Below are positions 1-10,484 of a stretch of DNA of 64,000 bases, one piece after another. Both the position numbers and the translations under genes were made by a program. Source of the stretch: Cyathus striatus. Lineage: Eukaryota; Basidiomycota; Agaricomycetes; Agaricales; Nidulariaceae. Position 1 is the stretch's first letter. Every line of letters begins with the position of its first letter. The notes beneath the pieces were generated by a model. The model searched no databases. It was not told the origin of the DNA and worked only from the letters and a program-made list of their open reading frames with translations. The stretch is from NCBI GenBank assembly GCA_025738555.1, contig JAOVFP010000016.1, forward strand, positions 2,294,001-2,358,000, written 5' to 3'.

Positions 1-363
1 GTTGACAGTGAGAACCCCTTCAACTACGACTTGAACGATCTTGACCTCGATGGATTCTGCTTGGCTCTGCAACGTGAATTGAACGAGATTACTGCAAACA
101 CCCTCCCTGAACCTGCTTCATTTATCTTCAGCCCTCTGTGCGTTATTTTCATTCTACGTTCACGTGCACGCCACTGATCATCATTGTGTTACAGGAACCA
201 GCCTTTCGCTCCTTCAGACCGACGTACCGCCGCACAGCTTGTCGCGACGGGCGGTGAGTACCGGACCCCTGAAGACAACTGCGAGCCTGGTGACAACAGC
301 ATCAAGCGCACGCTCGTTAAGAGTTGGAAAGAGGTCGACAGGCTTACGCGAAAGCAACATTAA
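1..363 (+). CDS. Bestrophin-like (UPF0187) anion channel, C-terminal part
   Basis: Partial gene entering from the left edge. The first bases read in frame 1 as ENPFNYDLNDLDLDGFC followed by LQRELNEITA, the hallmark C-terminal block of fungal bestrophin/UPF0187 membrane proteins, which form anion channels. An intron at 138-194 (donor GTGCGT, acceptor TTACAG, 57 nt) joins in phase to a second exon that reads NQPFAPSDRRTAAQLVATG and ends with TAA at 361-363. The transmembrane part lies outside the window. Family assignment rests on the conserved NPF..D.NDL.LD.FC pattern recalled from the family; the splice is inferred from frame and consensus. The short basic tail (SWKEVDRLTRKQH) is probably cytosolic. 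Confidence 0.7.
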
Positions 364-1451
364 GCTGCTCTTGCTCAAAAACATCACTTTAGTCTCCGCT
401 CTCATGATACGCTTTACTATTGCATAACATTTTATCTCTTTTGGTTCATACGGCTTTGTATATCTCTTGCATATGGGTTATCGGACATTCTGCGGTAGCT
501 TTGATCACTATATTATTTATCACAAAAGCATGCACAGTTACTGTGTACATAGTCATTCTTTTAAAATAATATCTATTGGGTTTTGGTGTGCATTGACAGG
601 ACTGCCGTGCAGTCTGGTCTGCATACCATAAGTACAACGTCATGATCGTCTGCCCATCTACTGAGCGTGAAATGAGGAAAATTGGTGGAGCTTAGCAGGA
701 ACGAAAGGCGGACAAATTAATATCAGATCAAAATCCAACGTCTCTTTAACATCCGACTCTTTACATCTCATCTTTCATCCCCTCTGGATATACAAAGGAA
801 CGACTTCCTGATATGCCAAATCGATGACCCTAATGGGTTAGACTTGATGACAGAACAAAGGAATCGGCGCGTTTCACGGCGTCTATGATTTTGTCAGAGC
901 CTGCCCTTCACGCAAGAAAGCAACGTGTCGAGAAGGTCAAAGGGGAGTGGAAGAGCGTGGTCTCAACGTCAAAGACGGTGCCGTGGTGTAGCCAAAGGAC
1001 CCACATAACCATTTGGGTGTAATGGAAGAGATGCATGATCGTAATGGGCATTCCTACCTCGTGGTAGCACAAAGCAAAGGATAGTGATGGAAGTATTTGA
1101 ATGACGGCAATGCTTTGGCCCCGCCAGCAAATCAAAGCTACCCCGCGCCCTCAAGCAATCCATACTATTTCAGCGCTTTAAGTCACGTCTGGTATGCTGG
1201 TTCTCTTGAATCTTTTCATTGCATGTCTTGATGATTTCATCCCCGTTAGCACGATCCGCACTCGCCACGGGTTAGTTTGGGCAAGGTTTGGGTTAACGAC
1301 GGTCACGATTAAAAATTATACCTAGTATGTGCAATTACAGTTCTGCTTGAGTTTCAATGACGCCTGACGCCAGTCTCCTTGACGTTGCCAGGAGTTAGTG
1401 TACAATTACCTGTCGTTCGCATCTACATTAGCCTTCCTCTCATAAACCGCC
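364..1451. other. Intergenic, no gene seen
   Basis: About 1.1 kb between the channel gene and the next ORF. Only short overlapping ORFs without domain signatures occur on the minus strand (908-1163). No tRNA, repeat or element ends were recognised. Confidence 0.5.
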
Positions 1452-2225
1452 ATGCCTGTCTTGACGCGGAGTGCCGCTAAGAAGCTTGCACAACAGCAAG
1501 TTGCTGAGCCAAGAGTTCGGGAGGCCACGAGAGTTCGCAAAGCTACCCAGGAGATCGTCACCATGACCGTGACTCCGTCTGCCACCGGGAAAGGAACACA
1601 TATACGTTGGAACTACTCAGCCGCTGCTCGGCCCTATCCTCCACCCCGAATCATTGACACATTTCAGGATCCCGCTGAGCGTTACAGCAATCTGGTCTCT
1701 TCGCCAGGAGTTCCTATCACTTCATCTTCTGCCTCGTCCATCCTTTCCATGGACTCCACCGATTTTGTCGGAAGAGCACTTCCACCGACTGGAAACTATA
1801 AGCTTTTCCGAGCCCAGAACTCTACTCGTAAGAACGTAGCATGCGTCCCTCGTCCACTTCAACGAACTCCTGCAGTTCGACTTGAGCATGTTAGTCCACT
1901 TCTTCCCGAGATTGGCGTTCCTGGGACAAGACTCACTTTTATCAAAGACGATATGAGCGCCGAAGCCATTGCTCATCGTGAGCACCGAGACCACCAAAAA
2001 ACGGAAGAGATTTCGACGAAGTATTGGGCCGAGTTAATGACTTCCAAACGAGAGAGAGATCACTATCTCCTGGGAGGGCTTGAACTTAACGATGAAGTAG
2101 AAGGCGACATACATCTCCATGGTCATCGCGCAGCCATGCGACAGCACAGGCAAAGGCTACATTATACGAAGCCATGGGTCCGAAACTCACTTAGTCCCTG
2201 TCCAACGGAGCTAATCTCTCAGTAG
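1452..2225 (+). CDS. Unrecognised basic protein, 257 aa
   Basis: Single uninterrupted frame from ATG to TAG. The N-terminus MPVLTRSAAKKLAQQQ is strongly basic, followed by a Pro/Ser-rich middle and a charged, His-rich C-terminus (HREHRDHQKTEEISTKYW, then HLHGHRAAMRQHRQRLHY). There is no signal peptide and no membrane segment. Codon use is balanced and GC is higher than the flanks, which supports real coding. I do not recognise a family. The TRSAAKK start resembles nuclear basic tails, but that is only a compositional remark. It may be co-regional with the next gene (3035), which is also an uncharacterised single-exon protein. Confidence 0.55.
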   Translation: MPVLTRSAAKKLAQQQVAEPRVREATRVRKATQEIVTMTVTPSATGKGTHIRWNYSAAARPYPPPRIIDTFQDPAERYSNLVSSPGVPITSSSASSILSMDSTDFVGRALPPTGNYKLFRAQNSTRKNVACVPRPLQRTPAVRLEHVSPLLPEIGVPGTRLTFIKDDMSAEAIAHREHRDHQKTEEISTKYWAELMTSKRERDHYLLGGLELNDEVEGDIHLHGHRAAMRQHRQRLHYTKPWVRNSLSPCPTELISQ

Positions 2226-3034
2226 AGGACATACGCCACGACGAATTCTTATGTTACTTACGACTTGAAGGATACGATTCCCTTTACGACTGCTGCTGTG
2301 GTATGCAGTACAATGATTCTTTCCATTTTTTCGTTATATTTTTTCGTTTTTCATTTCATTCGTTCCATATTCCTTTGTTCTTGTAGTGATCGATTGTTTT
2401 CGTCGTCTACCATTGTAGCTTCGTGATTGTTCTTTTGGGTTCGATTTAGATTGTAGAGACAGCGTAAATGTAGGTTGTGGGGTTGCGCAGTAGCTGTCCG
2501 TTTTTATAAACACTCCTAATCTAATTTGCAAAAATAATTTTATCAGCAAAAACCTGCAGGTCGCAGCGCTCTACTACGCCGGTTCACATCGTCTAATATA
2601 GCACATTTAATATTCCGAAGCTCCTACAGATTCATAATAACTTTGGTGTATTATCCCGTTAGCGGTAGACATACCTGAGGACCAACTTGAAGGACAGCGT
2701 TGTAGTAGCTTCATAGTGAGCGTTATTGGTACACATTCGTCGTTGCTGGCAGCTACACATACTAGGGTCAAAGCATTGTACACTTTGTACCAACCTTGTA
2801 CTAGTGAATCGTCAAAGCGTCAACGAGCGCAACGGACAAGGCTTCATACTGGTTACATGCAACGGTCAATGCAAAACATGAGGCTCACAACTCTGATTGC
2901 GGCTGGTCAAAGCCAGTGGAAGAATAGTATTTCAGCTGCGTGTTGAGGCGTAGATGTGAATCATCAGCAACAACGCATTCCACAATCCGCAACAGTAACA
3001 ACCACAAGCCTCCACTCCTCTATCCAGCAAAACC
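2226..3034. other. Intergenic, AT-rich
   Basis: T-rich 3' flank of the preceding gene, then an upstream region for the 3035 gene. A 76-residue frame at 2716-2946 has no recognisable features and is not called. CAGCAAAACC immediately before the 3035 ATG gives an acceptable A at -3 start context. Confidence 0.45.
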
Positions 3035-3952
3035 ATGAACAATTTTTTAGAACCAACTCCAGCCTACATCGAGCAATTCCGAAAGGCCATGTCTCAGGAA
3101 GTGAGTTCAGCCGAGAACGTCCAAGGGATGCTTTCCGCCGTTCCGTCGTTGACTTATTCATCCTCTGCGTCTTCGGCAGAACTTACTTCACCTATTCGGA
3201 ACGGTCGAGGGATTTGGGACCTAACTGCCACTTCTTCTACAGCCGAGGAAACGATACCACCTGCCGACGCACGAAAGAAGTCTGTCTTGGGCATCCTTAG
3301 ACTAGGCGAAGAACCTGCCTTGGTGGCAGAGAACGAACCAGAAGAGATCATGTATCTACAGAAGAAGATACAGGAAGGCAAGGCCAAAGAAGCTTCACTC
3401 GTATGGAAGATTGGCTTTCTTGAACTCAGGGATTCAAAGGTAGAGGGGCCCATGACGGAGATCCGCAAATTCGGCGAGCGTGGTATCCATTTTGTGTTTT
3501 TAGAGGATACCACTGACGAGAACATCTTACAACTCAAAGAGGAGCTTCGTCAGTGCAAAAATGAACTAATTGGATGGAAAGAGCGTATCGAACTTCTGCG
3601 ACAATCTGAAGATGGGGACAAGCTTTTGAAAGTCAAGCCTCAACATGGTTCCATCGAAGCGTCCATGTTTCATATCGCTGTCGCCGATGGAACAAAAGAG
3701 TCGGAATTTGGTCAACAGCTGAGAAACATTAGGGCCGGAACTCCTGTTCATAGCATGAACACACCTGTGGCTTATGCGTCCTCTTCACGCAAGGAGCCCA
3801 GAATGTCAATGACCCCTCGCTATGTCAAGGACAGGATTCGCAAGAAAACTAGCCGTATACACCCATACAAACGCGCACTTGCAGATGTTGGTAAGAACAA
3901 GCATGGGCTGCCTAGTGCAAGTAAGCTCTTAAGCCGAAGAGCGAAGCACTAG
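3035..3952 (+). CDS. Unrecognised coiled-coil protein, 305 aa
   Basis: Single open frame from ATG (context AAACCATGA) to TAG. The Ser-rich N-terminal third (LTYSSSASSAELTSPIRNG) is followed by an amphipathic, charged middle, with EEIMYLQKKIQEGKAKEASL near residues 105-124 and NILQLKEELRQCKNELIGW near 163-181, both consistent with coiled coil. The C-terminal 60 residues are very basic (RYVKDRIRKKTSRIHPYKR). There is no enzyme motif, signal peptide or membrane span. The architecture suggests a structural or nucleic-acid-associated protein, but function cannot be assigned. An ATG 20 bases downstream of an AC-rich leader was taken as the start because the frame upstream lacks coding character. 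Confidence 0.6.
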   Translation: MNNFLEPTPAYIEQFRKAMSQEVSSAENVQGMLSAVPSLTYSSSASSAELTSPIRNGRGIWDLTATSSTAEETIPPADARKKSVLGILRLGEEPALVAENEPEEIMYLQKKIQEGKAKEASLVWKIGFLELRDSKVEGPMTEIRKFGERGIHFVFLEDTTDENILQLKEELRQCKNELIGWKERIELLRQSEDGDKLLKVKPQHGSIEASMFHIAVADGTKESEFGQQLRNIRAGTPVHSMNTPVAYASSSRKEPRMSMTPRYVKDRIRKKTSRIHPYKRALADVGKNKHGLPSASKLLSRRAKH

Positions 3953-4936
3953 TCAGGGCGAGAGTTAACCACACTACTATCCTCTGGAATAACGACAAAC
4001 CTATGCAACACTCCTTCGGCAGGCTTCACTCCCACTATATACGATCTATGCTCTCCTATGCTCGTCACTTTCATCATACACGCGTCCTACTATCCCTTCA
4101 TCTTTCCGTGTGTTCGATTCCTCCAGAGAGGTTTCTCAAGTTTTTTTAACATTCTTTATTCATTCTGTTCTCTGCAGTATATTGTTAGCTTATTGGAACC
4201 AGATTGAAATGAGTTAGATAGTTGTACATTACTTCATGTAACTCCATTACTCCAGTGGGCCACCACCGTACATAAATGTAACACCACTTGAAGACTGAAC
4301 GAGCGAAGTTTCATCATTCAGATATGATATGTTTATGGCCTCGCGTTGATGAACTGTTAATGACAAAATGTCAGTCCATGACATGAGCGGAGTAGGCACT
4401 GAAAAAATGAGGACTATGAAGAACGTTGGTCACGGTCTAACGTCAGGTATAAGTATACTGAGCTGATTCACGAATCACAGGCTATGTCAGCATTTGCTGA
4501 GTCCAAGTCGTTTGTTAGTTAGTACTAAATAGCAGGAATAAGAAAATACACGACAGAATTACCGGTCTTGATGCAGTTGTTTCCAGAATCCAGATACATA
4601 AACCATTTCCTTCCAGGCCACTCTTTAAGCTGTGATTTTGTCTTGCATTCGTCAGGACTCTGAATGAAGTGGGAGTTGGGACAAAGATGGACCATCACTG
4701 AGACTTCAAGCTTCGTTATTATATGCCTTGCGCCATGCTAAATCGCTAATAAAGTGCTCAAAAGCTCGCAAACATAAATCAGGAAATGGATTGAATTGGA
4801 ATTTGGGTATGAAAGAGGTTTCTGAAAAGCACTCGCACGAACCATTCACCAGCACTTGTGACAAACCTCTGTGACCAGCTGGACCGGAAGCCGGTCGGTA
4901 TCGTGAGACTGCGTTCACGTGATAGGAATATTACAA
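3953..4936. other. Intergenic
   Basis: No gene recognised. Two overlapping short minus-strand frames (4706-4967) lack domains. The right boundary is set by the target duplication of the hAT element. Confidence 0.45.
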
Positions 4937-4944
4937 CGATTACA

Positions 4945-6654
4945 AGGACCCTTGATAATCTCACCAAAGGTTTGATACTGAAATCGTTTTTTTTCCCGCA
5001 TAATAGGGGGACAAAATATGGTAAAATTTTCCAAAATCATAGGGGGACAGCGTATCTAAGCCACTAGCCCTCACGTTTATAGGGGGACAAAATATCAAAC
5101 CTCCAAACTTGTGTTATCTAGTATATAATGTATCTAATCATCAATTGTGTGCTTTTTCACATTGCAAGATGTTTCACAGCACTCAGAGCAATGTCTTTTT
5201 GCTCTGAGATACCTATATATGTTTGAGTGAAGGTATTACTTCACATTTCCATAATGGAATTGTTCTGAGGAACTTCTTGAACCGAATTAGCTGAAATTTC
5301 GCACAGAAATGTAGCAGCTGGGATGTGAACAAACTGTGGTAGACTTAGTTGAGCTGCAGGGCCAAATATACCATGAAAATGACGATGTCCAATACGCAAT
5401 TGTCGCAAAACTTGCATCACAATGTAGGAAATAGCACCAACATTGTTTGATGATGACACCCAGTTGTGCTTTCCACCTTTTCCGGCACCTTTTTCATACA
5501 TTGTAATAACTGTGCCATGTTTAAAATTTATTATTGTATCACTTATAAATTAATAAATTGTACCTTTCCCAAGCAATAACTGGCCTTTCGCAACAACAAT
5601 TCCATATGATTGATTGTTCAGTGGTGCAACAGCACTAATACGAGCTGTTGCAAAGAGCTCAGAGGGTGACAGTGCAGAAAATTCAAGTCTACGCCATTTA
5701 ATATCCTGTCCAGCAGTAGTCCCAGCAGCAAGTTGCGCATTTGCAGTGTCACCTGCTTTGCCTTCCTTCTCTTTGCTCGTTCCCCCACCATATGTAGGCT
5801 TTGTCAGGTGTTGGACCATCCGATTTAAGCCTGTGCCTTGAAAATGCTGTGCATCGAACAAGTTCATCTGATACAATGTCTGGAACATCTTTATAGACCT
5901 TTCCTGAGCCAATCCACATGGCAAGTATTTCACTAGAAACATGAGTAGTTGACATAATAGTATATTTCTTACTTTGAAAATAGGATAGTTAGAATTGAAT
6001 CGAAATTATATGGTAGGAATGAACTCACATACCAAAATAAAATCAATAGTGTGTCAAATAGTATAGAGGTGCTGAACAAGATACTTCGTGAACACAGAGC
6101 AAGAATATTTCAAAATTTTAAGTCTACCAACTACACAGTTTATATACAAAAGAGAAACAAGGCTATGAATGTTTAAGCTGTACGCCAAGAGGAAAGTAGG
6201 AAGAAATAGAGCAATAATTCATCTCCAATATCACAGTGAGCTGTTGTTAAGAAAGTGAAAATTGTTGACCTTGGTGTTGCTAGATCGCAGCTGCTACAGT
6301 GTTTTGACATTACTCAGTGATCAGGCAGTGTGATTACAGTGCAATTTGAATGTGCACTGCATCAAGGTATCAACAAACCAGGGAAATACTAGGAAGTACT
6401 TGAGAAGTAATAGAGGTACACTGGATACGCGCTGGTACGCGACATTAAACATGTTAGTGGCTGTGCTGAAACTAGTGGACAGGTATCTGACCTGATCCTG
6501 GAGTGGGCATAGGGGGATGGCAAAACATGACCTTGTGGGAAAATTTCTCCCCTCAATAGGGGGATGCCTGCCAAAAAGTATCCAACTTTTCAAGATTTTT
6601 CGGCCAACATAGGGGGACTGGTATCAAACATTTGGAGGGATTATCAAGGGTCCT
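4945..6654. mobile_element. hAT-like DNA transposon, 1.7 kb, with intact ends
   Basis: Ends are defined by the inverted repeat AGGACCCTTGATAATC (4945) and its complement at 6639-6654, and by a perfect 8-bp target duplication CGATTACA at 4937-4944 and 6655-6662. Eight-base duplications fit hAT (or KDZ) elements. Subterminal copies of ATAGGGGGAC occur in the same orientation at about 5004, 5040, 5080, 6512, 6558 and 6610 and are probable transposase-binding repeats. The interior carries one spliced minus-strand gene that does not look like a transposase, so the element is probably non-autonomous with a captured or accessory gene. Confidence 0.8.
5241..5942 (-). CDS. Unrecognised gene inside the hAT-like element
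   Basis: Two exons on the minus strand. Exon A runs from 5942 down to about 5563 and ends ...VVAKGQLLLGK; a roughly 54-nt intron with donor GTACAATT and acceptor GGCACAG leads to exon B, which reads VITMYEKGAGKGGKHNWVSS and ends at a TAA near 5241. The splice preserves frame. The middle reads QGTGLNRMVQHL and a Gly/Ala-rich linker. The pattern 'vvakGqlllGkVitmYeKGaGKgg...s' looks like a compact beta-rich fold seen repeatedly in Agaricomycete hypothetical proteins, but I cannot name it. The true 5' end is uncertain: a possible acceptor TTTCTAG lies just upstream of 5942, so more exons may exist. Confidence 0.45.
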
Positions 6655-6780
6655 CGATTACATCGTGTTGATATACCAGCCCAGTCCGACCAGTCCAACT
6701 TGTCAAATCTAATTCAGCTGTCTGTTATTGGCATTAGGAGATAAAAAAAATTGCCCAATTTGGATGTTTTGAGCCTGCCC

Positions 6781-7166
6781 TAGTGTTGTTAATGGTTGAC
6801 TCACGTGACATAACGACTCAAGCTACTAATGTGCAATTTCAAAAACAATGCTTCATTCCAGCTCCAAAATATTTGGCTGGTAAATATATATGCATCATGC
6901 TAGATATTTAAATAATTTAAAATTTTGTTACAAGTCAAGTGTGCACTGAGTAGAGTGCAAAAACTGACATCAGCTCAATGGCTTGAGCCGATAGGATATC
7001 ATCAGTAATACTGACTCCTATAATTATACAACAGTATAGAGATGTAAAATATGCCCCTGCCTATAATCTAAATACAAGAAAATGCTTCAGGGAGCTTTGT
7101 TGAGAAAATGAGAGTTAAAATATGACATTGTGACAGGTGTGATGGCTCAAGCTGTTAACAACACTA
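6781..7166. mobile_element. Small hAT element (TAGTGTTGTTAA family), 386 bp
   Basis: Begins TAGTGTTGTTAA and ends with the complement TTAACAACACTA. It is flanked by a perfect 8-bp duplication GCCTGCCC at 6773-6780 and 7167-7174. It carries no ORF, so it is a MITE-like derivative. The same termini occur at 51573-52038 and 52108. A related copy of the flanking DNA without this insertion is present on the minus strand around 18080. Confidence 0.85.
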
Positions 7167-7192
7167 GCCTGCCCACTTTCCGTCTTAGTGTA

Positions 7193-7461
7193 CTGTACTA
7201 TTTTGACCAACTGTTTGGTCACGCGTCACAAGAGACTATGAACAGAACAGTTGAGGTATGTCATCACAGGTCACAGTAAGGTGTGAACAGAGGTACAAAG
7301 GAAAATAATAGGGAACTTGCAAGGTTCTTATAGGTTACACTGAGTTATTGACCTTGGTTGCAAACAGTGCACACCATTGCTCACACATTTCAGTGACTAT
7401 CAAACAGAGGTTTGGATCATCACACTCCCATTGGTGTGAACAATTGGTCCAAATGGTACAG
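7193..7461. mobile_element. Tc1/mariner-like MITE, 269 bp
   Basis: Inverted ends CTGTACTATTTTGACCAACTG and CAATTGGTCCAAATGGTACAG, flanked by TA on both sides (7191-7192, 7462-7463). Non-coding. A second copy of the family, in opposite orientation, lies at 12077-12341 inside the Ty3 pol region. The empty site is visible in the minus-strand paralogue near 18050. Confidence 0.75.
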
Positions 7462-7463
7462 TA

Positions 7464-7995
7464 CTTGTAGCATCCCTTGCCATCATTCCTCAGCATACTT
7501 TCTCTTCTACTGTCCATTGTATGCTTAGTAGTTGCTAATGTTTCATTCAAATGCATTTTTTTCAACATTATCCTATCCAAAATATGCAAAATTAGACTCA
7601 AGCTTGAAGATACCAAAGCATTATTACACCAAGCTTATCCCCTTGGACCAAAGACTGCTTGATGAATTCTGGGAGACTTGAACAATAGTTACATTTGGTG
7701 TATCTGTATCTGTAGAAACTGTCTGTCATTGCCCACACTTGCCAACAGCCCAACATTTCCAGACCATTTGTAACAACTCCAATCTCCTCATAGGACTCAG
7801 TTCCAAAGTCACTTGTTAACATATGTATTTGTCTCCTATTTCTCTGTACAGCATCAATGATCTATGCTCTCCTCCATTTCTTCCCTATCCTTGCTACCAA
7901 GAATTGTATTAACTTTGTATCATTCCACCTCACTACATTGAGTAGCTATGATTCAGTCTGACTTACTTTGATTCATGTACATTACTGTAGCTGTT
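7464..7995. repeat. Older dispersed repeat flanking the MITE
   Basis: TACTTGTAGCATCCCTTGCC and following bases match, in reverse complement, the stretch around 18000-18060 (CATACTTGTAGTGTCCCTCC). The repeat therefore extends on both sides of the MITE and the small hAT, back to about 6690, where a further relative lies at 26290-26355 on the minus strand. The family is unknown and no gene is seen. Confidence 0.5.
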
Positions 7996-8660
7996 TGTCA
8001 TATCCCATATCACCTATCTCCGGACCTCTATTCTCTTACTCCGCCTTCACCTATGTTTACTCCAGACTTTGATTACATTCTTAATATTACATATTGATTA
8101 CTGTACATAGATTACTCTTGTTTCCTTTCTTCCACCCTACTGAGCTATTCCCTCAGTATTGTAGTATACATCTCATAGTGAGTCACTTATCATTCTTAAG
8201 TGTGCCACTATCAGTTTTACTTTACACTGCCATACACACTCACTTCTCTGACACATTTTATTATGTTTAATTAGTTTTAGTCTTCATTCTACATATGCCT
8301 ACCCTGACTGTACTTCTCCACTGGCCTTGGCCAGCAGCCTTTACTTACTCCAAGTCTCTAGTATTTAAGTAGTACTTGATTTGTACTTTAGTCTTTAGTT
8401 TCATATTGAACTACATCTTCACCCTTCAGTCTGACTTGAGTTACATGTCTCGTCTTCTCATCTCTAGTCTTCTCTGAAGGGCTTGCCCTTACTCCAAAAT
8501 CTAGGACCAGGAATCTCAGAGGTGCAGCACATAAGCTGAAGCCAAAGTCCTACCCCCTGAGTTCTTGTTCTCCGTCTTCATCTTGCACTCACCCCTTGCT
8601 TCTCCATAGTCACCCCCTCATACTCTACTGCCAAGTCAGGCTAGGGGCACAGTCATGACA
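7996..8660 (+). repeat. 5' LTR of Ty3 element
   Basis: Starts TGTCATATCC and ends GTCATGACA, giving the inverted pair TGTCA/TGACA. It aligns along its length with the 3' LTR at 17114-17766 and the solo LTR at 22980-23651. The left flank CTGTT and right flank of the 3' LTR CTGTA agree at 4 of 5 positions, so the target duplication is probably CTGT(T/A). A 12-bp stretch (ACACTGCCATACACACTC region) is absent from the 3' copy. Confidence 0.9.
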
Positions 8661-8711
8661 GTATACGAAACTACCACCTTGGATTCCTCACATAACACAT
8701 TTCTTTCTCTC

Positions 8712-10484
8712 ATGGCTACCTGCACACAGACTCAGACTGCACATGCCAGGAGCCATGAACAGCAGCAAAACGAAGTGTGCCATAGCAATTGTCTAGCTGC
8801 TCAACAAGCTCGTGAACATAATGCCAGCACGCCTCATTGTGTTGACTCTGCTCCACCTCTCTCTTGGCGAAATGCTCCACCCTCAGCTAGTGCTCTAGTA
8901 TCTGGAGAAATTACCTCCACTCATCATGCAGCTCATGAACTTCAGCTGGTTCACAGCAATCAATTGCATGCACCATGCCCAATCCCACTAAGCATTCCTT
9001 TCCACCCTACCCTTGTCCCCACCGCATCCATCGAACTGGTGGATACTCAGTTTTCTCTGGAAGGTGCAGCTGCACACCAGCAGCAAGCACCCACAGCCCC
9101 TCCTTTGCCACCTGCCCAACAGCCTGTAGCTTCAGGCAGTGGAGGACCTCCTCCACCTCCACCTTCTGGTGGTAATTCTGCCAGAGTTGGTAACAACAAC
9201 CCTCCAGACAATAATGGAGATGATGGTGACCAACCTGGAGATGACAATGGCAATGGTGATGGATCTGGAGATGATGACAGCAATGAGCCAGGGGATGATG
9301 ATGAGCAGGCAGGTGCTGGTGGCAATGGTCCTGGCGGACCAAATCGCCCTGAAGGTCCTCCCTCTGACCCCTCTGAGCCTCCTAGGCCTCCCTCAAGGGA
9401 TGACTATCACAACCTTCATTGCCCAAGACACCACTACAACTTCACCAGGGATGAGATCCTGAAAATGGTGGCCTCTGTGGCAGGCTACTTCGCCCTGCCA
9501 CCACCACCTCCACCACCTCCTCCTTCTGTTCAGGAGAAGAAGGTTAATCAGCTGGACAATTTCGATGGCTCCAACACCTTGAAGCTGGAACCCTTTATCA
9601 CACAAGTCCACTTGGTGTTCCAGAACAACCCCCTGTTGTACCTGGACAACACATCTAAAGTCAACTATGCATTGACTTTCCTCCATGGCTCTGCCAGTAA
9701 TCTATTTGCCACCCATCTCAATGATGATGCATATGAGCCATGGATGGATTCATGGGGCTATTTTGTTCAGCTACTCCAGACTCATTTTGGCCATACCAAC
9801 CCAGTTGGTGAAGCTGAAATCCACATTTTCTCCCTTCACATGGAGGACAATCAGTGTCTCACCACATACGAAATAAAGTTCAATGAATATGCTGCACTCT
9901 TGCCTTGGGACGATGCTGCCCTCAACTCAGCATACTACCATGGCCTTTGTCCTCATATGAAGGATGCTCTCTCTCATCGAGAGCAAGGCTGGCCTATGAC
10001 TCTTGCCAGGACTAAGAAGGTAGCCCAGGGTTATGATCAGAGGCATTGGGAGCACAATGCTGAGTGCAACATTGAGGAGAAGCACAGCAAGTCTGCTGCC
10101 AAGTCTTCAGAGAAGCCCAAGGGCAATCAGAATTTGAAGTCAACCTTGAATTCTTCCTCCTCCTCCAAGACTCAGTCCTTGTCCTCCTCTTCCTCTCCTG
10201 CCTCTTCCAACTCTGCTTCATCCTTGGGGAAACCTAAAAACAAGCAAAAGCAGAACCAGCCCAAGGTGCCAGACTTGACTAGAAAGCTTGGTTCTGATGG
10301 GAAGCTTACCCCAGAAGAACATAAATATTGCCTGGACCAGAAGCTTTGCCTATTCTGTGGCAATGCTGGTCATCAGGCCAAGGACTGTCATAAGGCAGCC
10401 TCTGCCACCAAAGCCCGTGCAGCTACTGCCACCTCTACCGAGGAAACTCCCTTGGAGAACTCAGCTGAGAGTTTGAAAAAATAG
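8712..10484 (+). CDS. gag: Ty3 Gag polyprotein
   Basis: The frame is open from 8655, but that ATG lies in the last six bases of the LTR; the in-frame ATG at 8712 is the first outside it and is preferred. The N-terminal ~150 residues are His/Gln-rich, then come a Pro-rich run, an acidic Gly/Asp linker (DDGDQPGDDNGNGDGSGDDD) and a second Pro tract. The capsid region starts near VNQLDNFDGSNTLKLEPFI. After a Ser-rich linker, a CCHC zinc knuckle CLFCGNAGHQAKDC binds RNA. It ends at TAG 10482-10484, directly after AAAAAA. Gag forms the virus-like particle in the cytoplasm. The pol frame continues in the -1 frame. Confidence 0.9.
   Translation: MATCTQTQTAHARSHEQQQNEVCHSNCLAAQQAREHNASTPHCVDSAPPLSWRNAPPSASALVSGEITSTHHAAHELQLVHSNQLHAPCPIPLSIPFHPTLVPTASIELVDTQFSLEGAAAHQQQAPTAPPLPPAQQPVASGSGGPPPPPPSGGNSARVGNNNPPDNNGDDGDQPGDDNGNGDGSGDDDSNEPGDDDEQAGAGGNGPGGPNRPEGPPSDPSEPPRPPSRDDYHNLHCPRHHYNFTRDEILKMVASVAGYFALPPPPPPPPPSVQEKKVNQLDNFDGSNTLKLEPFITQVHLVFQNNPLLYLDNTSKVNYALTFLHGSASNLFATHLNDDAYEPWMDSWGYFVQLLQTHFGHTNPVGEAEIHIFSLHMEDNQCLTTYEIKFNEYAALLPWDDAALNSAYYHGLCPHMKDALSHREQGWPMTLARTKKVAQGYDQRHWEHNAECNIEEKHSKSAAKSSEKPKGNQNLKSTLNSSSSSKTQSLSSSSSPASSNSASSLGKPKNKQKQNQPKVPDLTRKLGSDGKLTPEEHKYCLDQKLCLFCGNAGHQAKDCHKAASATKARAATATSTEETPLENSAESLKK

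Noticed and set aside
2716..2946. 76-residue ORF between two genes
   Set aside because: No conserved features, unfavourable context and no coding composition.
9007..9690. Antisense ORFs over gag
   Set aside because: Shadow frames produced by Pro-rich and Gly/Asp-rich repeats in the gag gene.
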